DNA from: an uncultured Aquimarina sp.
GTDB taxonomy: Bacteria > Bacteroidota > Bacteroidia > Flavobacteriales > Flavobacteriaceae
Assembly (NCBI GenBank): GCA_947500505.1
Contig: CANMSL010000012.1
Span: 81,046-145,045 of the forward strand
Direction of reading: 5' to 3'
DNA: 64,000 bases
The translations under genes and the position numbers were made by a program. The notes under the pieces were generated by a model. It searched no databases, was not told the DNA's origin, and was given only the letters and a program-made list of their open reading frames with translations. Below are positions 27,476 through 37,200 of the stretch, piece after piece (position 1 is the first letter of the stretch; each line of letters opens with the position of its first letter).

Positions 27476-28891
27476 CTATTTCCCGATACAGAAATTAGCA
27501 AAGATATTACCCAATAAATCATCAGAAGTAATCTCACCCGTTATTTCACCAAAGTGATATAAGGCTTGTCTGATATCAATAGCCATCAAATCTCCAGATA
27601 TTCCTTGATCAATACCGTACTGTACTTTCTGGATTTCTTCTAACGCTTTTAATAGGGCGTCATAATGTCGGGAATTGGTAACAATAGTTTCATTATTTCT
27701 GAGAGCTCCGGTATTAACAAATTCTAAAAGTTTGTTCTGTAATTCTTCTACACCTATGTTTTGTTTAGCAGACAGTAGATGAATATTCTCAATTTCAGAA
27801 GTTAGCACTTCAATTTGAGATTCTTCTAACTTATCTACCTTATTAGCTACAATAATTAGTGGCTTTCTAGGATATTTATTCCTAATTTGATTTATCTCCA
27901 CAATTATTTCTCTCCCTTTGGGGGAGATGGCAGAGGCAGAGGGGGATTCAGTTAATTCCGAACCGTCTACCAGATAAATAACTACTTGTGCTTGATCAAT
28001 CTTTTCAAAAGTCTTTTTGATCCCAATACTTTCTACTACATCTTTAGTATCTCTTATTCCTGCGGTATCTATAAACCGGAATCCGATCCCTCCGATATTG
28101 ATTTCATCTTCAATCGTATCTCTGGTGGTTCCTGCAATGTCCGAAACAATGGCGCGTTCTTCGTTTAGTAATGCATTCAGCAAAGTAGACTTACCAACAT
28201 TAGGTTCTCCAACAATCGCTACCGGAATACCATTTTTAATAACATTTCCGACAGCAAACGAATCGATCAATCGTTTTAAAACTTTGGTAATCCTAGATAT
28301 TAAATCCTGAAATTGGGTTCTATTGGCAAATTCTACATCTTCTTCAGCAAAATCTAGTTCTAATTCTATAAGCGATGCAAAATTGAGAAGCTCGTCACGT
28401 AGTTTTTTGATTTCATTACTAAATCCACCTCGCATTTGTTGCATGGCAATTTGATGAGAAGCTTCAGAATCCGAGGCAATTAAATCAGCAACAGCTTCCG
28501 CTTGCGATAAATCCAGTTTTCCATTGATAAAAGCTCTCAGTGTAAATTCTCCGGCATCTGCCATTCTACATCCTTTCCGAAGTAATAATTGAATGATTTC
28601 TTGCTGGATGTAACTGGATCCGTGACACGATATTTCTACGGTGGGTTCGCCGGTGTAGGAGTTACTTCCTTTAAAAAGCGAAACCAAAACTTCGTCTAAC
28701 ACTCGCTCACCATCCACAATATGACCTAAATGTATGGTATGGGTTTTTTGTTTGGTAAGATCTTTTCCTTTGATAGAACGAAATAAAGGGGCGCAAATGC
28801 TTATAGCATCCTTTCCAGAAACTCTAATCACTGCAATAGCACCGGCTCCTGCAGGAGTAGCTAAAGCAACTATGGTATCTTGTGAAATCAT
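27476..28891 (-). CDS. mnmE: tRNA modification GTPase MnmE
   Basis: 471 residues, typical length. The N-terminal formyl-THF-binding domain starts DTIVALATPAGAGAIAVIRVSG. The helical domain is interrupted by a G domain with G1 GEPNVGKSTL, G2/G3 AGTTRDTIEDE and DTAGIRDT, and G4 NKVD. The C-terminus is CIGK, the CxGK motif carrying the cysteine needed for catalysis. With MnmG it makes the 5-carboxymethylaminomethyl modification of wobble uridine. Between G3 and G4 it has an unusual segment, about residues 315-328 (SPSASAISPKGREI), whose DNA (27911-27950) looks like a genomic palindromic repeat inserted in frame. Confidence 0.97.
   Translation of the reverse strand: MISQDTIVALATPAGAGAIAVIRVSGKDAISICAPLFRSIKGKDLTKQKTHTIHLGHIVDGERVLDEVLVSLFKGSNSYTGEPTVEISCHGSSYIQQEIIQLLLRKGCRMADAGEFTLRAFINGKLDLSQAEAVADLIASDSEASHQIAMQQMRGGFSNEIKKLRDELLNFASLIELELDFAEEDVEFANRTQFQDLISRITKVLKRLIDSFAVGNVIKNGIPVAIVGEPNVGKSTLLNALLNEERAIVSDIAGTTRDTIEDEINIGGIGFRFIDTAGIRDTKDVVESIGIKKTFEKIDQAQVVIYLVDGSELTESPSASAISPKGREIIVEINQIRNKYPRKPLIIVANKVDKLEESQIEVLTSEIENIHLLSAKQNIGVEELQNKLLEFVNTGALRNNETIVTNSRHYDALLKALEEIQKVQYGIDQGISGDLMAIDIRQALYHFGEITGEITSDDLLGNIFANFCIGK
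27911..27950. repeat. Palindromic repeat-like insertion inside mnmE
   Basis: CTCCCTTTGGGGGAG followed by a purine-rich GGCAGAGGCAGAGGGGG tract is unlike the surrounding AT-rich coding DNA and similar in style to the element at 50786-50820. It encodes a low-complexity Ser/Ala/Pro loop. Confidence 0.5.
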
Positions 28892-29156
28892 ACTTTTAGT
28901 AATGAAACCACAAAAATAGACATAATATAAGTTTTGATTTTCAATTTAGACTTCAAACTTTTTTTGTAGACTATGTTTTCTTCCTTACTTTTATCCTTGG
29001 GGGTAAAATAACAAAAGAATAAAAGAAAAATCGATAGAGATAATTTGGTAGTAACTGAATTACCTTTTGATGGAATATCTGTTGAAGGAGTAACTAACCT
29101 TGAACGGTGGATTTAGTAACTAAATTTAATTTCTATATACTAAAACTTTTATTCTT

Positions 29157-31598
29157 ATGAATTTTCACAGCACAAACTCAATTAATAACAGTAGGCTGCT
29201 TCTGTTGTTAAAACACAAAATGACAGCAGTCGTCTTTACAGTATTTATGCTTTTCCCATTAATAAATTATGCACAAACGCAGGATTTGAAAAGACATAAA
29301 ACTTCTTATGATCTAACGTTAAAGTCGGATGAAATATCAAATAAAAATGGAACAACTGTAATTACTGAAGAAGTTTCAGAAACGGGTGCTACTTGGTTAC
29401 GTCTATTTTTTAAAGATGTTGACTTAGGAAAAAACAGTACGCTTACAATTACTTCAAAGTTAGACGGAGCTACACAAACCCTAAATGCACAGACTATCAA
29501 AGAGTGGAGCAATTCTAGTGCTTATTTTAATGGTGATGCGGTAACAGTTTCTTTATCAATAGCATCCAATGATAGATCCGTTGGAGTTAATATTTCTGAA
29601 TTAAGTGTTGGAGAACTAGATCCTTCTATTAAATCTCAATGTGGATCTGCTGATGATAGGATAGATTCTAATGATGATGCTATCGGAAGAATGGTTCCTA
29701 TTGGATGTACAGGATGGATTATCACCAATGGTAAACTGGTAACAGCAGGACACTGTGTTGGTAGCAGTGCACAGGTAATCGAATTTAATGTTCCAAAATC
29801 TAACCCGGATAGAACGATCGTTCATCCTGGTCCAGAGGATCAGTATCCTATCGGAAATTTTGTTTCACCATATCCCGGTAGTCCAAGTCAGGCGAACGAT
29901 TGGGGTGTTTTTGAAGCAAGCGCAAACTCACAAACAGGTTTAACGCCAATTCAGGCGCAAGGTAAATCATTTAATGTAGTGCAAGATGAACCGGGAAGCA
30001 CTATTAGAATTACAGGATTTGGAACAGACACCGGTATTGATAATCAGACTCAGCAAACACATACCGGACCGCTTAGTTCTTCGACAAATACTTTTGTTAG
30101 ATACAGAACAGATACTACAGGAGGAAATTCTGGTAGTCCTATTATTGATGAAGCAACGGGTAATGCAGTTGGAGTACACGCCTATGGAGGTTGTTCAGGA
30201 TCCGGAGGATCTAACTCAGGAGAAAGAGCTACGATTCCTGCTTTCTGGAATGCAATGGGATTAGGAACTCCACCACCGCCGCCAGTAGAAGAATGTTCGG
30301 GTGATTTATCTTCTTTTCCTTATAACGAAAGTTTTGAGGGATCAATCGGAGCCTGGTCACAGTCGTCCAGTGATGATATCAATTGGACTGTGAATTCCGG
30401 AGGAACGCCTTCTAATAATACAGGTCCAGGTGGAGCAGCGGATGGTAATTCTTATATTTATGTAGAAGCTTCAGGTAATGGTACAGGATATCCTAATAAA
30501 AGAGCTATTTTAAATTCTCCTTGTATTGATTTTAGCGGAATTTCAACTCCGACTTTAGGTTTTCAGTATCACATGTTAGGAAGTAATATTAATTCACTTT
30601 CTGTGGAAGCCAGAACAAATAATTCAGGAAATTGGGTGAGCGTATTTAGTCGATCCGGAGCACAAGGTAGCAATTGGAATACCGCTTCTGTAGATCTTTC
30701 TGCGTATGCAGGAGAGGGAAGTGTTCAACTGCGATTAAATGTTGTTACCGGAGAAGGTTCTCAAGGATGGCAAAGTGATATTGCTATTGATGATCTAAGT
30801 ATAACAAACGGTGGTACACCACCGCCTCCAACCTGTGATACCATCAATTTCAATGATTTTGGAATCACTGGTTTCTCTAATCAAGATGCGGCAGGAAACT
30901 TCTCTATTGGTAATGGAGGTGCCTCTTTATCAATGACTAATAATACATGGAAGTATATTGCTTTAAATTATACCGTGACTGCTAATACAGTAATCGAATT
31001 CGATTTTAGTAGTTCATCTCAGGGAGAAATTCACGGTGTAGGTTTTGAGAATGATAATTCATTAACAGCAAATAGATATTTCAAAGTGCACGGTACTCAG
31101 AATTATGGAGTTACTAATTTTGATAATTACTCAGGAGGAACAGCTACCTATATTATTCCGGTAGGCAACTTTTACACCGGAGCTATGGATCGATTGGTCT
31201 TTATCAATGATAATGATGCAGGATCTGGTAATAATTCTACTTTCTCTAATGTAAAAATATATGAAGGAGCTTGCGGACAATCGGCAACAGCAGAAAGTTT
31301 AATTGCTAGTTTAGAATCTGCAGAAGCAATATTAGGAGATGAGCCAGAAGGTATTTTTGCTGATGTTAAAATAGCACCAAATCCTGCTCGTAATAACTTT
31401 GCTATATATATAAATTCTTATGTTAAAAATGCAAATGCTACTGTATTCTCTATTTTAGGTCAAAAACAAGCGGTGTTGGAGTTAAAACCCGGAGCGAATA
31501 CAATCTCTGCAAAGAATTTGTCCCTTGGACAAGGTATTTATCTAATCAGAATAGAAAGCGGTGGTGAATCCACTACGCGAAAACTAATCATCAACTAA
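29157..31598 (+). CDS. Secreted trypsin-like serine protease with T9SS sorting domain
   Basis: 813 residues. A long N-terminal signal region ends near FPLINYAQ. A propeptide-like beta domain (about 42-150) precedes a chymotrypsin-fold protease with the triad His in TAGHCVG, Asp in NDWGVFE and Ser in TGGNSGSPI (about 175-370). A proline linker (PPPPPVEE) leads to a jelly-roll, MAM-like domain (about 380-555), a second linker (PPPP), another beta-sandwich domain, and a type A T9SS C-terminal domain (APNPARNNF to GIYLIRIESGGESTTRKLII). It is predicted to cross the outer membrane by T9SS and degrade extracellular protein. A strong terminator follows. Confidence 0.93.
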   Translation: MNFHSTNSINNSRLLLLLKHKMTAVVFTVFMLFPLINYAQTQDLKRHKTSYDLTLKSDEISNKNGTTVITEEVSETGATWLRLFFKDVDLGKNSTLTITSKLDGATQTLNAQTIKEWSNSSAYFNGDAVTVSLSIASNDRSVGVNISELSVGELDPSIKSQCGSADDRIDSNDDAIGRMVPIGCTGWIITNGKLVTAGHCVGSSAQVIEFNVPKSNPDRTIVHPGPEDQYPIGNFVSPYPGSPSQANDWGVFEASANSQTGLTPIQAQGKSFNVVQDEPGSTIRITGFGTDTGIDNQTQQTHTGPLSSSTNTFVRYRTDTTGGNSGSPIIDEATGNAVGVHAYGGCSGSGGSNSGERATIPAFWNAMGLGTPPPPPVEECSGDLSSFPYNESFEGSIGAWSQSSSDDINWTVNSGGTPSNNTGPGGAADGNSYIYVEASGNGTGYPNKRAILNSPCIDFSGISTPTLGFQYHMLGSNINSLSVEARTNNSGNWVSVFSRSGAQGSNWNTASVDLSAYAGEGSVQLRLNVVTGEGSQGWQSDIAIDDLSITNGGTPPPPTCDTINFNDFGITGFSNQDAAGNFSIGNGGASLSMTNNTWKYIALNYTVTANTVIEFDFSSSSQGEIHGVGFENDNSLTANRYFKVHGTQNYGVTNFDNYSGGTATYIIPVGNFYTGAMDRLVFINDNDAGSGNNSTFSNVKIYEGACGQSATAESLIASLESAEAILGDEPEGIFADVKIAPNPARNNFAIYINSYVKNANATVFSILGQKQAVLELKPGANTISAKNLSLGQGIYLIRIESGGESTTRKLIIN

Positions 31599-31640
31599 CC
31601 AATAAATAAACAATAGAATTTAAATTTAGTTAGTAGATGG

Positions 31641-31665
31641 AACATCCCGATTTTGTCGGGATGTT
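31641..31665 (+). terminator. Rho-independent terminator after the T9SS protease
   Basis: AACATCCCGA (31641-31650) pairs with TCGGGATGTT (31656-31665) across TTTTG, followed by seven T. Confidence 0.9.
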
Positions 31666-31729
31666 TTTTTTGTTTTTAGCGTTCCATACTGTAACAATTT
31701 AGATGTCTTCGCGTCATATATATAAAGAC

Positions 31730-31746
31730 TGCTAATTTTATTAGCA
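31730..31746 (+). promoter_or_regulatory. Small leader hairpin upstream of the DUF4870 gene
   Basis: TGCTAAT and ATTAGCA pair perfectly around TTT, 35 bases before the start codon. Function unknown. Confidence 0.3.
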
Positions 31747-31781
31747 ATTTTAAACAATCATCAATCAAAAATCAAGAAATC

Positions 31782-32120
31782 ATGAGACAAGACAGATCAT
31801 TACTCGTTATTACCCATTTATCACAGTTACTGGATTTGGTGACCGGATTTGGAGGATTTATAGTTCCATTAATATTATGGTTAACACAAAGAGAGCAGGT
31901 GTTGGCGATGGATAATCACGGAAAATCAATTATGAATTTTCAGATTAGTATGTTTATCTATGCGATAGTTTGTATACCATTAATATTACTATTCGGATTA
32001 GGAATTTTAGGGTTGATTGTAATAGGTATCTTATGTTTAGTGTTTCCTATAATTAATGCAATCAAGGCCAGTAATGGTGAAGAGCCATCTTATCCGTTAT
32101 CCATGGAGATTATAAAATAA
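31782..32120 (+). CDS. DUF4870 (Tic20-like) membrane protein
   Basis: 112 residues beginning RSLLVITHLSQLLDLVTGFG, then GGFIVPLILWLTQREQ, the typical DUF4870 opening in which the polar LW.. ...VDxHGKxxLNFQ pattern appears here as MDNHGKSIMNFQISMFIY. Three to four membrane helices span the rest. The family is widespread in Bacteroidota and Firmicutes and has no established function. It is a single gene with its own promoter region and a bidirectional terminator downstream, shared with amtB. Confidence 0.85.
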   Translation: MRQDRSLLVITHLSQLLDLVTGFGGFIVPLILWLTQREQVLAMDNHGKSIMNFQISMFIYAIVCIPLILLFGLGILGLIVIGILCLVFPIINAIKASNGEEPSYPLSMEIIK

Positions 32121-32125
32121 ACGAA

Positions 32126-32156
32126 AAAAAGGAGCGATTGTTGATCGCTCCTTTTT
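32126..32156. terminator. Bidirectional terminator between DUF4870 gene and amtB
   Basis: A 13-base perfect stem (AAAAAGGAGCGAT, 32126-32138; ATCGCTCCTTTTT, 32144-32156) has A and T runs on both sides, so it can end transcripts from both convergent genes. Confidence 0.9.
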
Positions 32157-32179
32157 GTATATATAAGTTGAATTTTATT

Positions 32180-33433
32180 CTAGTGTTGGTTTAGTCTAAA
32201 GTCAGGATACGCATCCATTCCGTGTTCGTGACCATCAAGACCATCAATCTCTTCTTTTTCAGAAACTCTGATTCCAATAGTTTTCTTCAATGTAAAAATT
32301 ATGATGAATGAAGTCAACACGCAGAATCCACCAGCTGCTAATACACCAACTCCTTGCACTAAGAACTGATCAAAACCGGCTTTAGCTCCAAAAATACCTA
32401 CCGCTAACGTTCCCCAGATACCACAGATTAAGTGTACTGCAATCGCACCAACAGGATCGTCAAGTTTTAATTTATCTATTAATGCTACACCAAATACAAT
32501 GATCGCTCCAGCAATTGCTCCGATTAACACAGCATCTGTTGGAGTCATTTGATCAGCACCAGCAGTGATACCTACTAATCCTCCTAGAATACCATTTAAG
32601 AACATCGTTAAGTCGTAATTTTTATACATCAATGTAGATACTAAAAAGGCAACAACTCCACCAGCTGCAGCAGCAAGCGATGTAGTTACTAATGTAAGAG
32701 AAGTACCAGCAGCATCTGCAGAAAGTACAGAACCACCATTAAATCCAAACCATCCTAACCAAAGGATTAATACACCCGCAGCCGCTAATGGTATGTTATG
32801 ACCTGGGATCGCCTGTGGCTTACCTTCAGAACTGAATTTACCAATTCTAGATCCTAATAACCATACAGCTACTAACGCAGCCCATCCTCCTACCGAGTGA
32901 ACTAAAGTAGAACCTGCAAAGTCATAAAACCCTTCTGCTTCACCGATTTGGAATGATGATAAGAATCCACCTCCCCATTGCCAAGAACCTACAATTGGAT
33001 AAACAACACCTACATAGATAATTGTAAAAATCATAAATGATCCAAGCTTAATACGTTCTGCAACAGCTCCAGATACGATAGTAGCAGCTGTAGCAGCAAA
33101 CATTCCTTGGAATAAGAAATCTGTCCAATAGGTATATCCTTCGTTATAGGTTAAATCTAAAGCTCCTTCCACTACAGGAGAGCTTAATCCAAAACCTGCA
33201 AAGCCTATGAATCCGGCAGCGTCTTCTGCAAATCCAGGATACATTAAATTAAATCCTACTAGGCAGTATAGTAACAAACCTATACAGATGATAAAGACGT
33301 TTTTGAAAAGAATATTGATTGTGTTTTTTTGACGAGTTAATCCAATTTCTAAAAAAGAGAAACCTAAGTGCATGAAAAATACAAGTGCAGTACACACCAT
33401 CATCCATACATTATTTATAGTTAACATTTCCAT
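32180..33433 (-). CDS. amtB: Ammonium transporter Amt
   Basis: 417 residues with about eleven membrane helices. It has the family marks GSTLVHSVGGWAALV (first pore histidine) and DPVGAIAVHLICGIWGTLAVG (second pore histidine), plus the periplasmic aromatic vestibule in FNLMYPGFAEDAAGF. The trimeric channel carries ammonium/ammonia across the inner membrane and is blocked by PII when nitrogen is plentiful. It starts 60 bases after glnK, the conserved glnK-amtB pair. The N-terminus (MEMLTINNVWMMVCTALVFFM) has no separate cleavable signal peptide. Confidence 0.95.
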   Translation of the reverse strand: MEMLTINNVWMMVCTALVFFMHLGFSFLEIGLTRQKNTINILFKNVFIICIGLLLYCLVGFNLMYPGFAEDAAGFIGFAGFGLSSPVVEGALDLTYNEGYTYWTDFLFQGMFAATAATIVSGAVAERIKLGSFMIFTIIYVGVVYPIVGSWQWGGGFLSSFQIGEAEGFYDFAGSTLVHSVGGWAALVAVWLLGSRIGKFSSEGKPQAIPGHNIPLAAAGVLILWLGWFGFNGGSVLSADAAGTSLTLVTTSLAAAAGGVVAFLVSTLMYKNYDLTMFLNGILGGLVGITAGADQMTPTDAVLIGAIAGAIIVFGVALIDKLKLDDPVGAIAVHLICGIWGTLAVGIFGAKAGFDQFLVQGVGVLAAGGFCVLTSFIIIFTLKKTIGIRVSEKEEIDGLDGHEHGMDAYPDFRLNQH

Positions 33434-33493
33434 TATATAATTGACTATTAAAAGTTATTTTTTGTTTTCAGTTGGTAATTTGTGTTCGTGTGG

Positions 33494-33832
33494 TTAGGAT
33501 AGTGTAGAACTTCCTTTTTCTGAAGTACGAATTCTGTAAGCTTCCTTAATATCGGATACAAAAACTTTTCCGTCTCCAACTTCACCAGTTTTTCCGGCTT
33601 CAAGAATTGCAGATACAGCTGCCTCTTCAAATTCGTCATTTACAACGATCGATAAAAAACGTCTTTGAATGTCGGTTGTGCTATAAGAGATTCCGCGATA
33701 TACGTGCCCTTGTTTTTCGTTACCTACACCAGTAACATCCCAGTAAGTAAAGAATGTGATGCCTTTTTCGTGTAAAGCTTCTTTTACCACACGATATTTC
33801 GATCTTCTGATGATTGCTTCTATTTTCTTCAT
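33494..33832 (-). CDS. glnK: PII nitrogen regulatory protein
   Basis: 112 residues, usual PII length. MKKIEAIIRRSKYRVVKEAL is the first beta-alpha unit. The T-loop reads KQGHVYRGISYSTTDIQRRF, with a tyrosine (Y50) near the position uridylylated in Proteobacteria, though the loop sequence differs. The C-terminal signature is GEVGDGKVFVSDIKEAYRIRT. It binds ATP/ADP and 2-oxoglutarate and controls the AmtB channel encoded just downstream. The gene faces away from gltBD across a 436-base intergenic region. Confidence 0.93.
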   Translation of the reverse strand: MKKIEAIIRRSKYRVVKEALHEKGITFFTYWDVTGVGNEKQGHVYRGISYSTTDIQRRFLSIVVNDEFEEAAVSAILEAGKTGEVGDGKVFVSDIKEAYRIRTSEKGSSTLS

Positions 33833-34268
33833 AAAGACTAAAAAGTTAAAATTAATGTTAAATCTGTATCAAAAATATGTGAATTACTTTTTAGCCTCCA
33901 AATTTTGAAGGGTAATCGTTGTATTTTTATCATTTTAAAATATTTACCCCCTAAAAAATTAGGGGTGTATATTTTTTTACAGAATAAATGAGGATTTCGC
34001 AGTAGTGTGTTTACGGTTTTTTACGAAAACGTTTTCAGAGATAAAATTTAAGTTCAGAATCCTGTAATCCCCTATTTTATTTAGGTTTTTTAAGAAAAAT
34101 CACGTTATTGAATTCGTAATTAGAAGTCCTTATTTTGTGATTATTTTATTGAAACTTGTGTTTTTTTAAGGAGCTAAGAAAAGTAATCCTCAAAGCTCTG
34201 TTTTTCTTTTTCCTTCCTTAAGGTTTTGTTAATTTCAACAACTTGAAACACTTTAGATCGGAAATAAT
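33833..34268. other. Divergent nitrogen-control intergenic region (glnK / gltB)
   Basis: 436 bases without a coding frame. It contains the glnK promoter and a hairpin (CCCCTAA 33948-33954, TTAGGGG 33959-33965) followed on the plus strand by a T run. No clear TAnnTTTG promoter was found for gltB. Confidence 0.6.
33870..33902 (-). promoter_or_regulatory. Predicted sigma-A promoter of glnK-amtB
   Basis: On the minus strand TATTTTTG (33870-33877) matches the Bacteroidota -7 element TAnnTTTG, with TTTG (33899-33902) 21 bases upstream as -33 box. This places the transcript start about 30 bases before the glnK ATG. Confidence 0.55.
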
Positions 34269-37200
34269 ATGAAGAAACAAGGAATGTATCTGCCAGAATT
34301 CGAACACGACGCATGTGGTGCCGGATTTATCTGTAGCCTGGAAGGAAAAAAGTCGAATGATATTATTCATAAGGCGCTCGAGATTTTAGAAAAATTAGAA
34401 CATCGTGGGGCAGTAAGTTCGGATGGTAAAACCGGAGATGGAGCCGGAATACTTATCGACATTCCTCATGATTTCTTTTTGGAAAATTGTGAGTTTGAAT
34501 TACCAGAAGCTGGCGAGTATGCAGTAAGTAATGTATTCTTACCAAAAAAAGAAAATCAAAGACATTATTGCATTGATACATTCGAAAAAAATATTACGGA
34601 TCAGGGTTTAGTGCTGCTGGGATGGAGAGATGTTCCTGTAGATACGGTTCATTTAGGTGAGATCGCTGCCACGACAGAACCTTTTATCAAACAAATATTT
34701 ATAGGTAAGAGTGATAAAGAACAAAGTTATTTCGATTTTAATCTAAAATTATTTACCGCTCGAAAAATTACAGAACACGAAATATACGGATCTAAGCTGT
34801 CAGAAAGTAAGTTTTTCTATCTACCAAGTTTGTCGACAAAGACATTAATATTTAAAGGCCTTTTAATGCCAGAGGATATTAAATTGTACTATACGGATCT
34901 AATGGATCCTATGGTAGTAACCAGATTGGCTTTGGTACATCAGCGTTTTTCGACAAATACATTTCCGACCTGGGATCTTGCACAACCTTTCCGTTATATG
35001 TGTCACAATGGTGAGATTAATACGCTAAGAGGTAATGTCACCAGAATGCGTTCCAGAGAAGAATTATTAGAAAGTAATTGGTTTGGAGAAGATATAAAGA
35101 AAATACTTCCGGTTGTTCTAAAAGGAAAATCAGATTCTGCGTCTATGGATATGGTAGTAGAATTATTACTGATGACTGGTAGGTCTTTACCAGAAGTAAT
35201 GATGATGATGGTGCCAGAAGCCTGGGAGAAGAATCCTGAAATGTCTGAAGCTAAAAAAGCATTCTATGAGTACAATTCTTGTGCAATGGAACCATGGGAT
35301 GGTCCTGCGTCTATTCCTTTTACTGATGGAAATTATATTGGAGCAGTATTGGATAGAAATGGTCTAAGACCTTCTCGTTATACAGTAACAAAAGATGGAT
35401 ACGTAATCATGTCTTCAGAGACCGGAGTTGTGGATATAGAACCAAGTAATTTAGAATTTCACGGTCGATTGGAACCAGGAAAGATGTTCCTGGTAAATAT
35501 GGACGAAGGCAGAATTGTGAATGATGAGGAGATCAAAGAAGAAATAGCCTCTAAGCATCCGTATAGAGAATGGTTAAATAATAGTTTGGTACACTTAAAG
35601 GATATTCCTTATAATGATTGTCCTTTATTTTTAGGTGAAGAAACCATCTCTAAACGTAAAGAAGTATTTGGATACACTCAGGAAGATATAGATACAATTA
35701 TCGTTCCGATGAGTCAGCTGGCAAAAGAACCAATCGGTTCTATGGGATCCGATACACCGATTGCAGTATTGTCAGAAAGATCTCAGTTGATCTATAATTA
35801 TTTCAAACAATTATTTGCCCAGGTAACCAATCCTCCATTAGACGGAATCCGTGAGGAATTGATCACAGATATCAGTTTGACCTTGGGAGCAGATCATAAT
35901 ATTTTTAATATTAATGAAAAACACTGTAATAAATTAAAAATCCAGAATCCTGTTATTTCAAAAGAGGATTTAGATAAAATTAAAACATATGCAGATAAAG
36001 GTTTTAAGGCGACTTCTGTTCCTATGTTATATAATATCAACAGAGGACTTAATGGATTAGAAGATGCGCTGGAAGATACGCTAAATAAAGTTTCAGAAGC
36101 GATAGATGATGGAAGCAATATCATTATACTGTCTGATAGAAATGTTAGTAAACACAGAGCGCCGATTCCGGCATTGTTAGCTTGTTCTTTTGTCAATAGT
36201 GGATTACAGAAATTAGGAAAGCGTTCTCAGGTAAGTATTATTATTGAATCTGCAGAACCAAGAGAGGTACATCACTTTGCATTGTTATTTGGATATGGTG
36301 CCAGTGCTATCAATCCTTATATGGTTAATGAGATTATAAAGGAGCAGATAGAAGATAATAATATCACAGAATTAGAAGCAGAAGCAGCTGTAACGAATTA
36401 TAACAAAGCTGTGGGCAAAGGAGTATTAAAGGTAATGAACAAAATAGGTATCTCTACCTTGAATTCCTACCGTAGCTCTCAACTTTTCGAATGTATTGGT
36501 ATCAATACCAAAGTAGTTGACAAATATTTCCCGAATACCGCAACACGTATTCAAGGAATTGGATTATACGAAATCGAAAAGGAGATAGCAAAACGTCATA
36601 AAAGAGCTTATATAGAGAGAGAAGTAGATGCAACATTAGATTTAGAAATTGGAGGTCAGTATCGATGGAGACGTAATGGAGAGAAACATCAGTTTAATCC
36701 ATTATCTGTTGCCAAACTTCAGAAATCTGTAAGAGATAATGATCCTAAGACCTATAAAGAATATGCAGATTTGATCAATGAACAGTCTAAAAACCTAATG
36801 ACAATTCGTGGATTACTAGAGTTTTCTAATTACGATCCGATTCCGTTAGATGAGGTAGAGCCTTGGACAGAAATTGTAAAACGTTTTAAAACGGGAGCAA
36901 TGTCTTATGGATCCATTAGTAAGGAAGCACATGAGAATCTAGCGATTGCGATGAACCGAATTGGTGGTAAGAGTAACTCTGGAGAAGGAGGCGAAAACCC
37001 ATTACGTTTTTATAAAGACGTAAATGGAGACTGGAAAAATAGTGCGATAAAGCAAGTGGCTTCGGGGCGATTTGGGGTTTCTTCAAATTACCTGACAAAT
37101 GCAGCCGAGATACAAATTAAAATGGCTCAAGGAGCTAAGCCTGGAGAAGGAGGACAACTACCAGGGCCAAAAGTAAATCCTGAAATTGCCAAGACTCGTA

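Noticed and set aside
29157..31598. Trypsin-like protease as partner of the Trypco1 protein
   Set aside because: It has a signal peptide and T9SS domain, so it is extracellular, lies on the other strand and is separated by mnmE and the hybrid kinase.
33448..33639. 63-codon minus-strand ORF
   Set aside because: Out-of-frame shadow of glnK extending into the glnK-amtB spacer.
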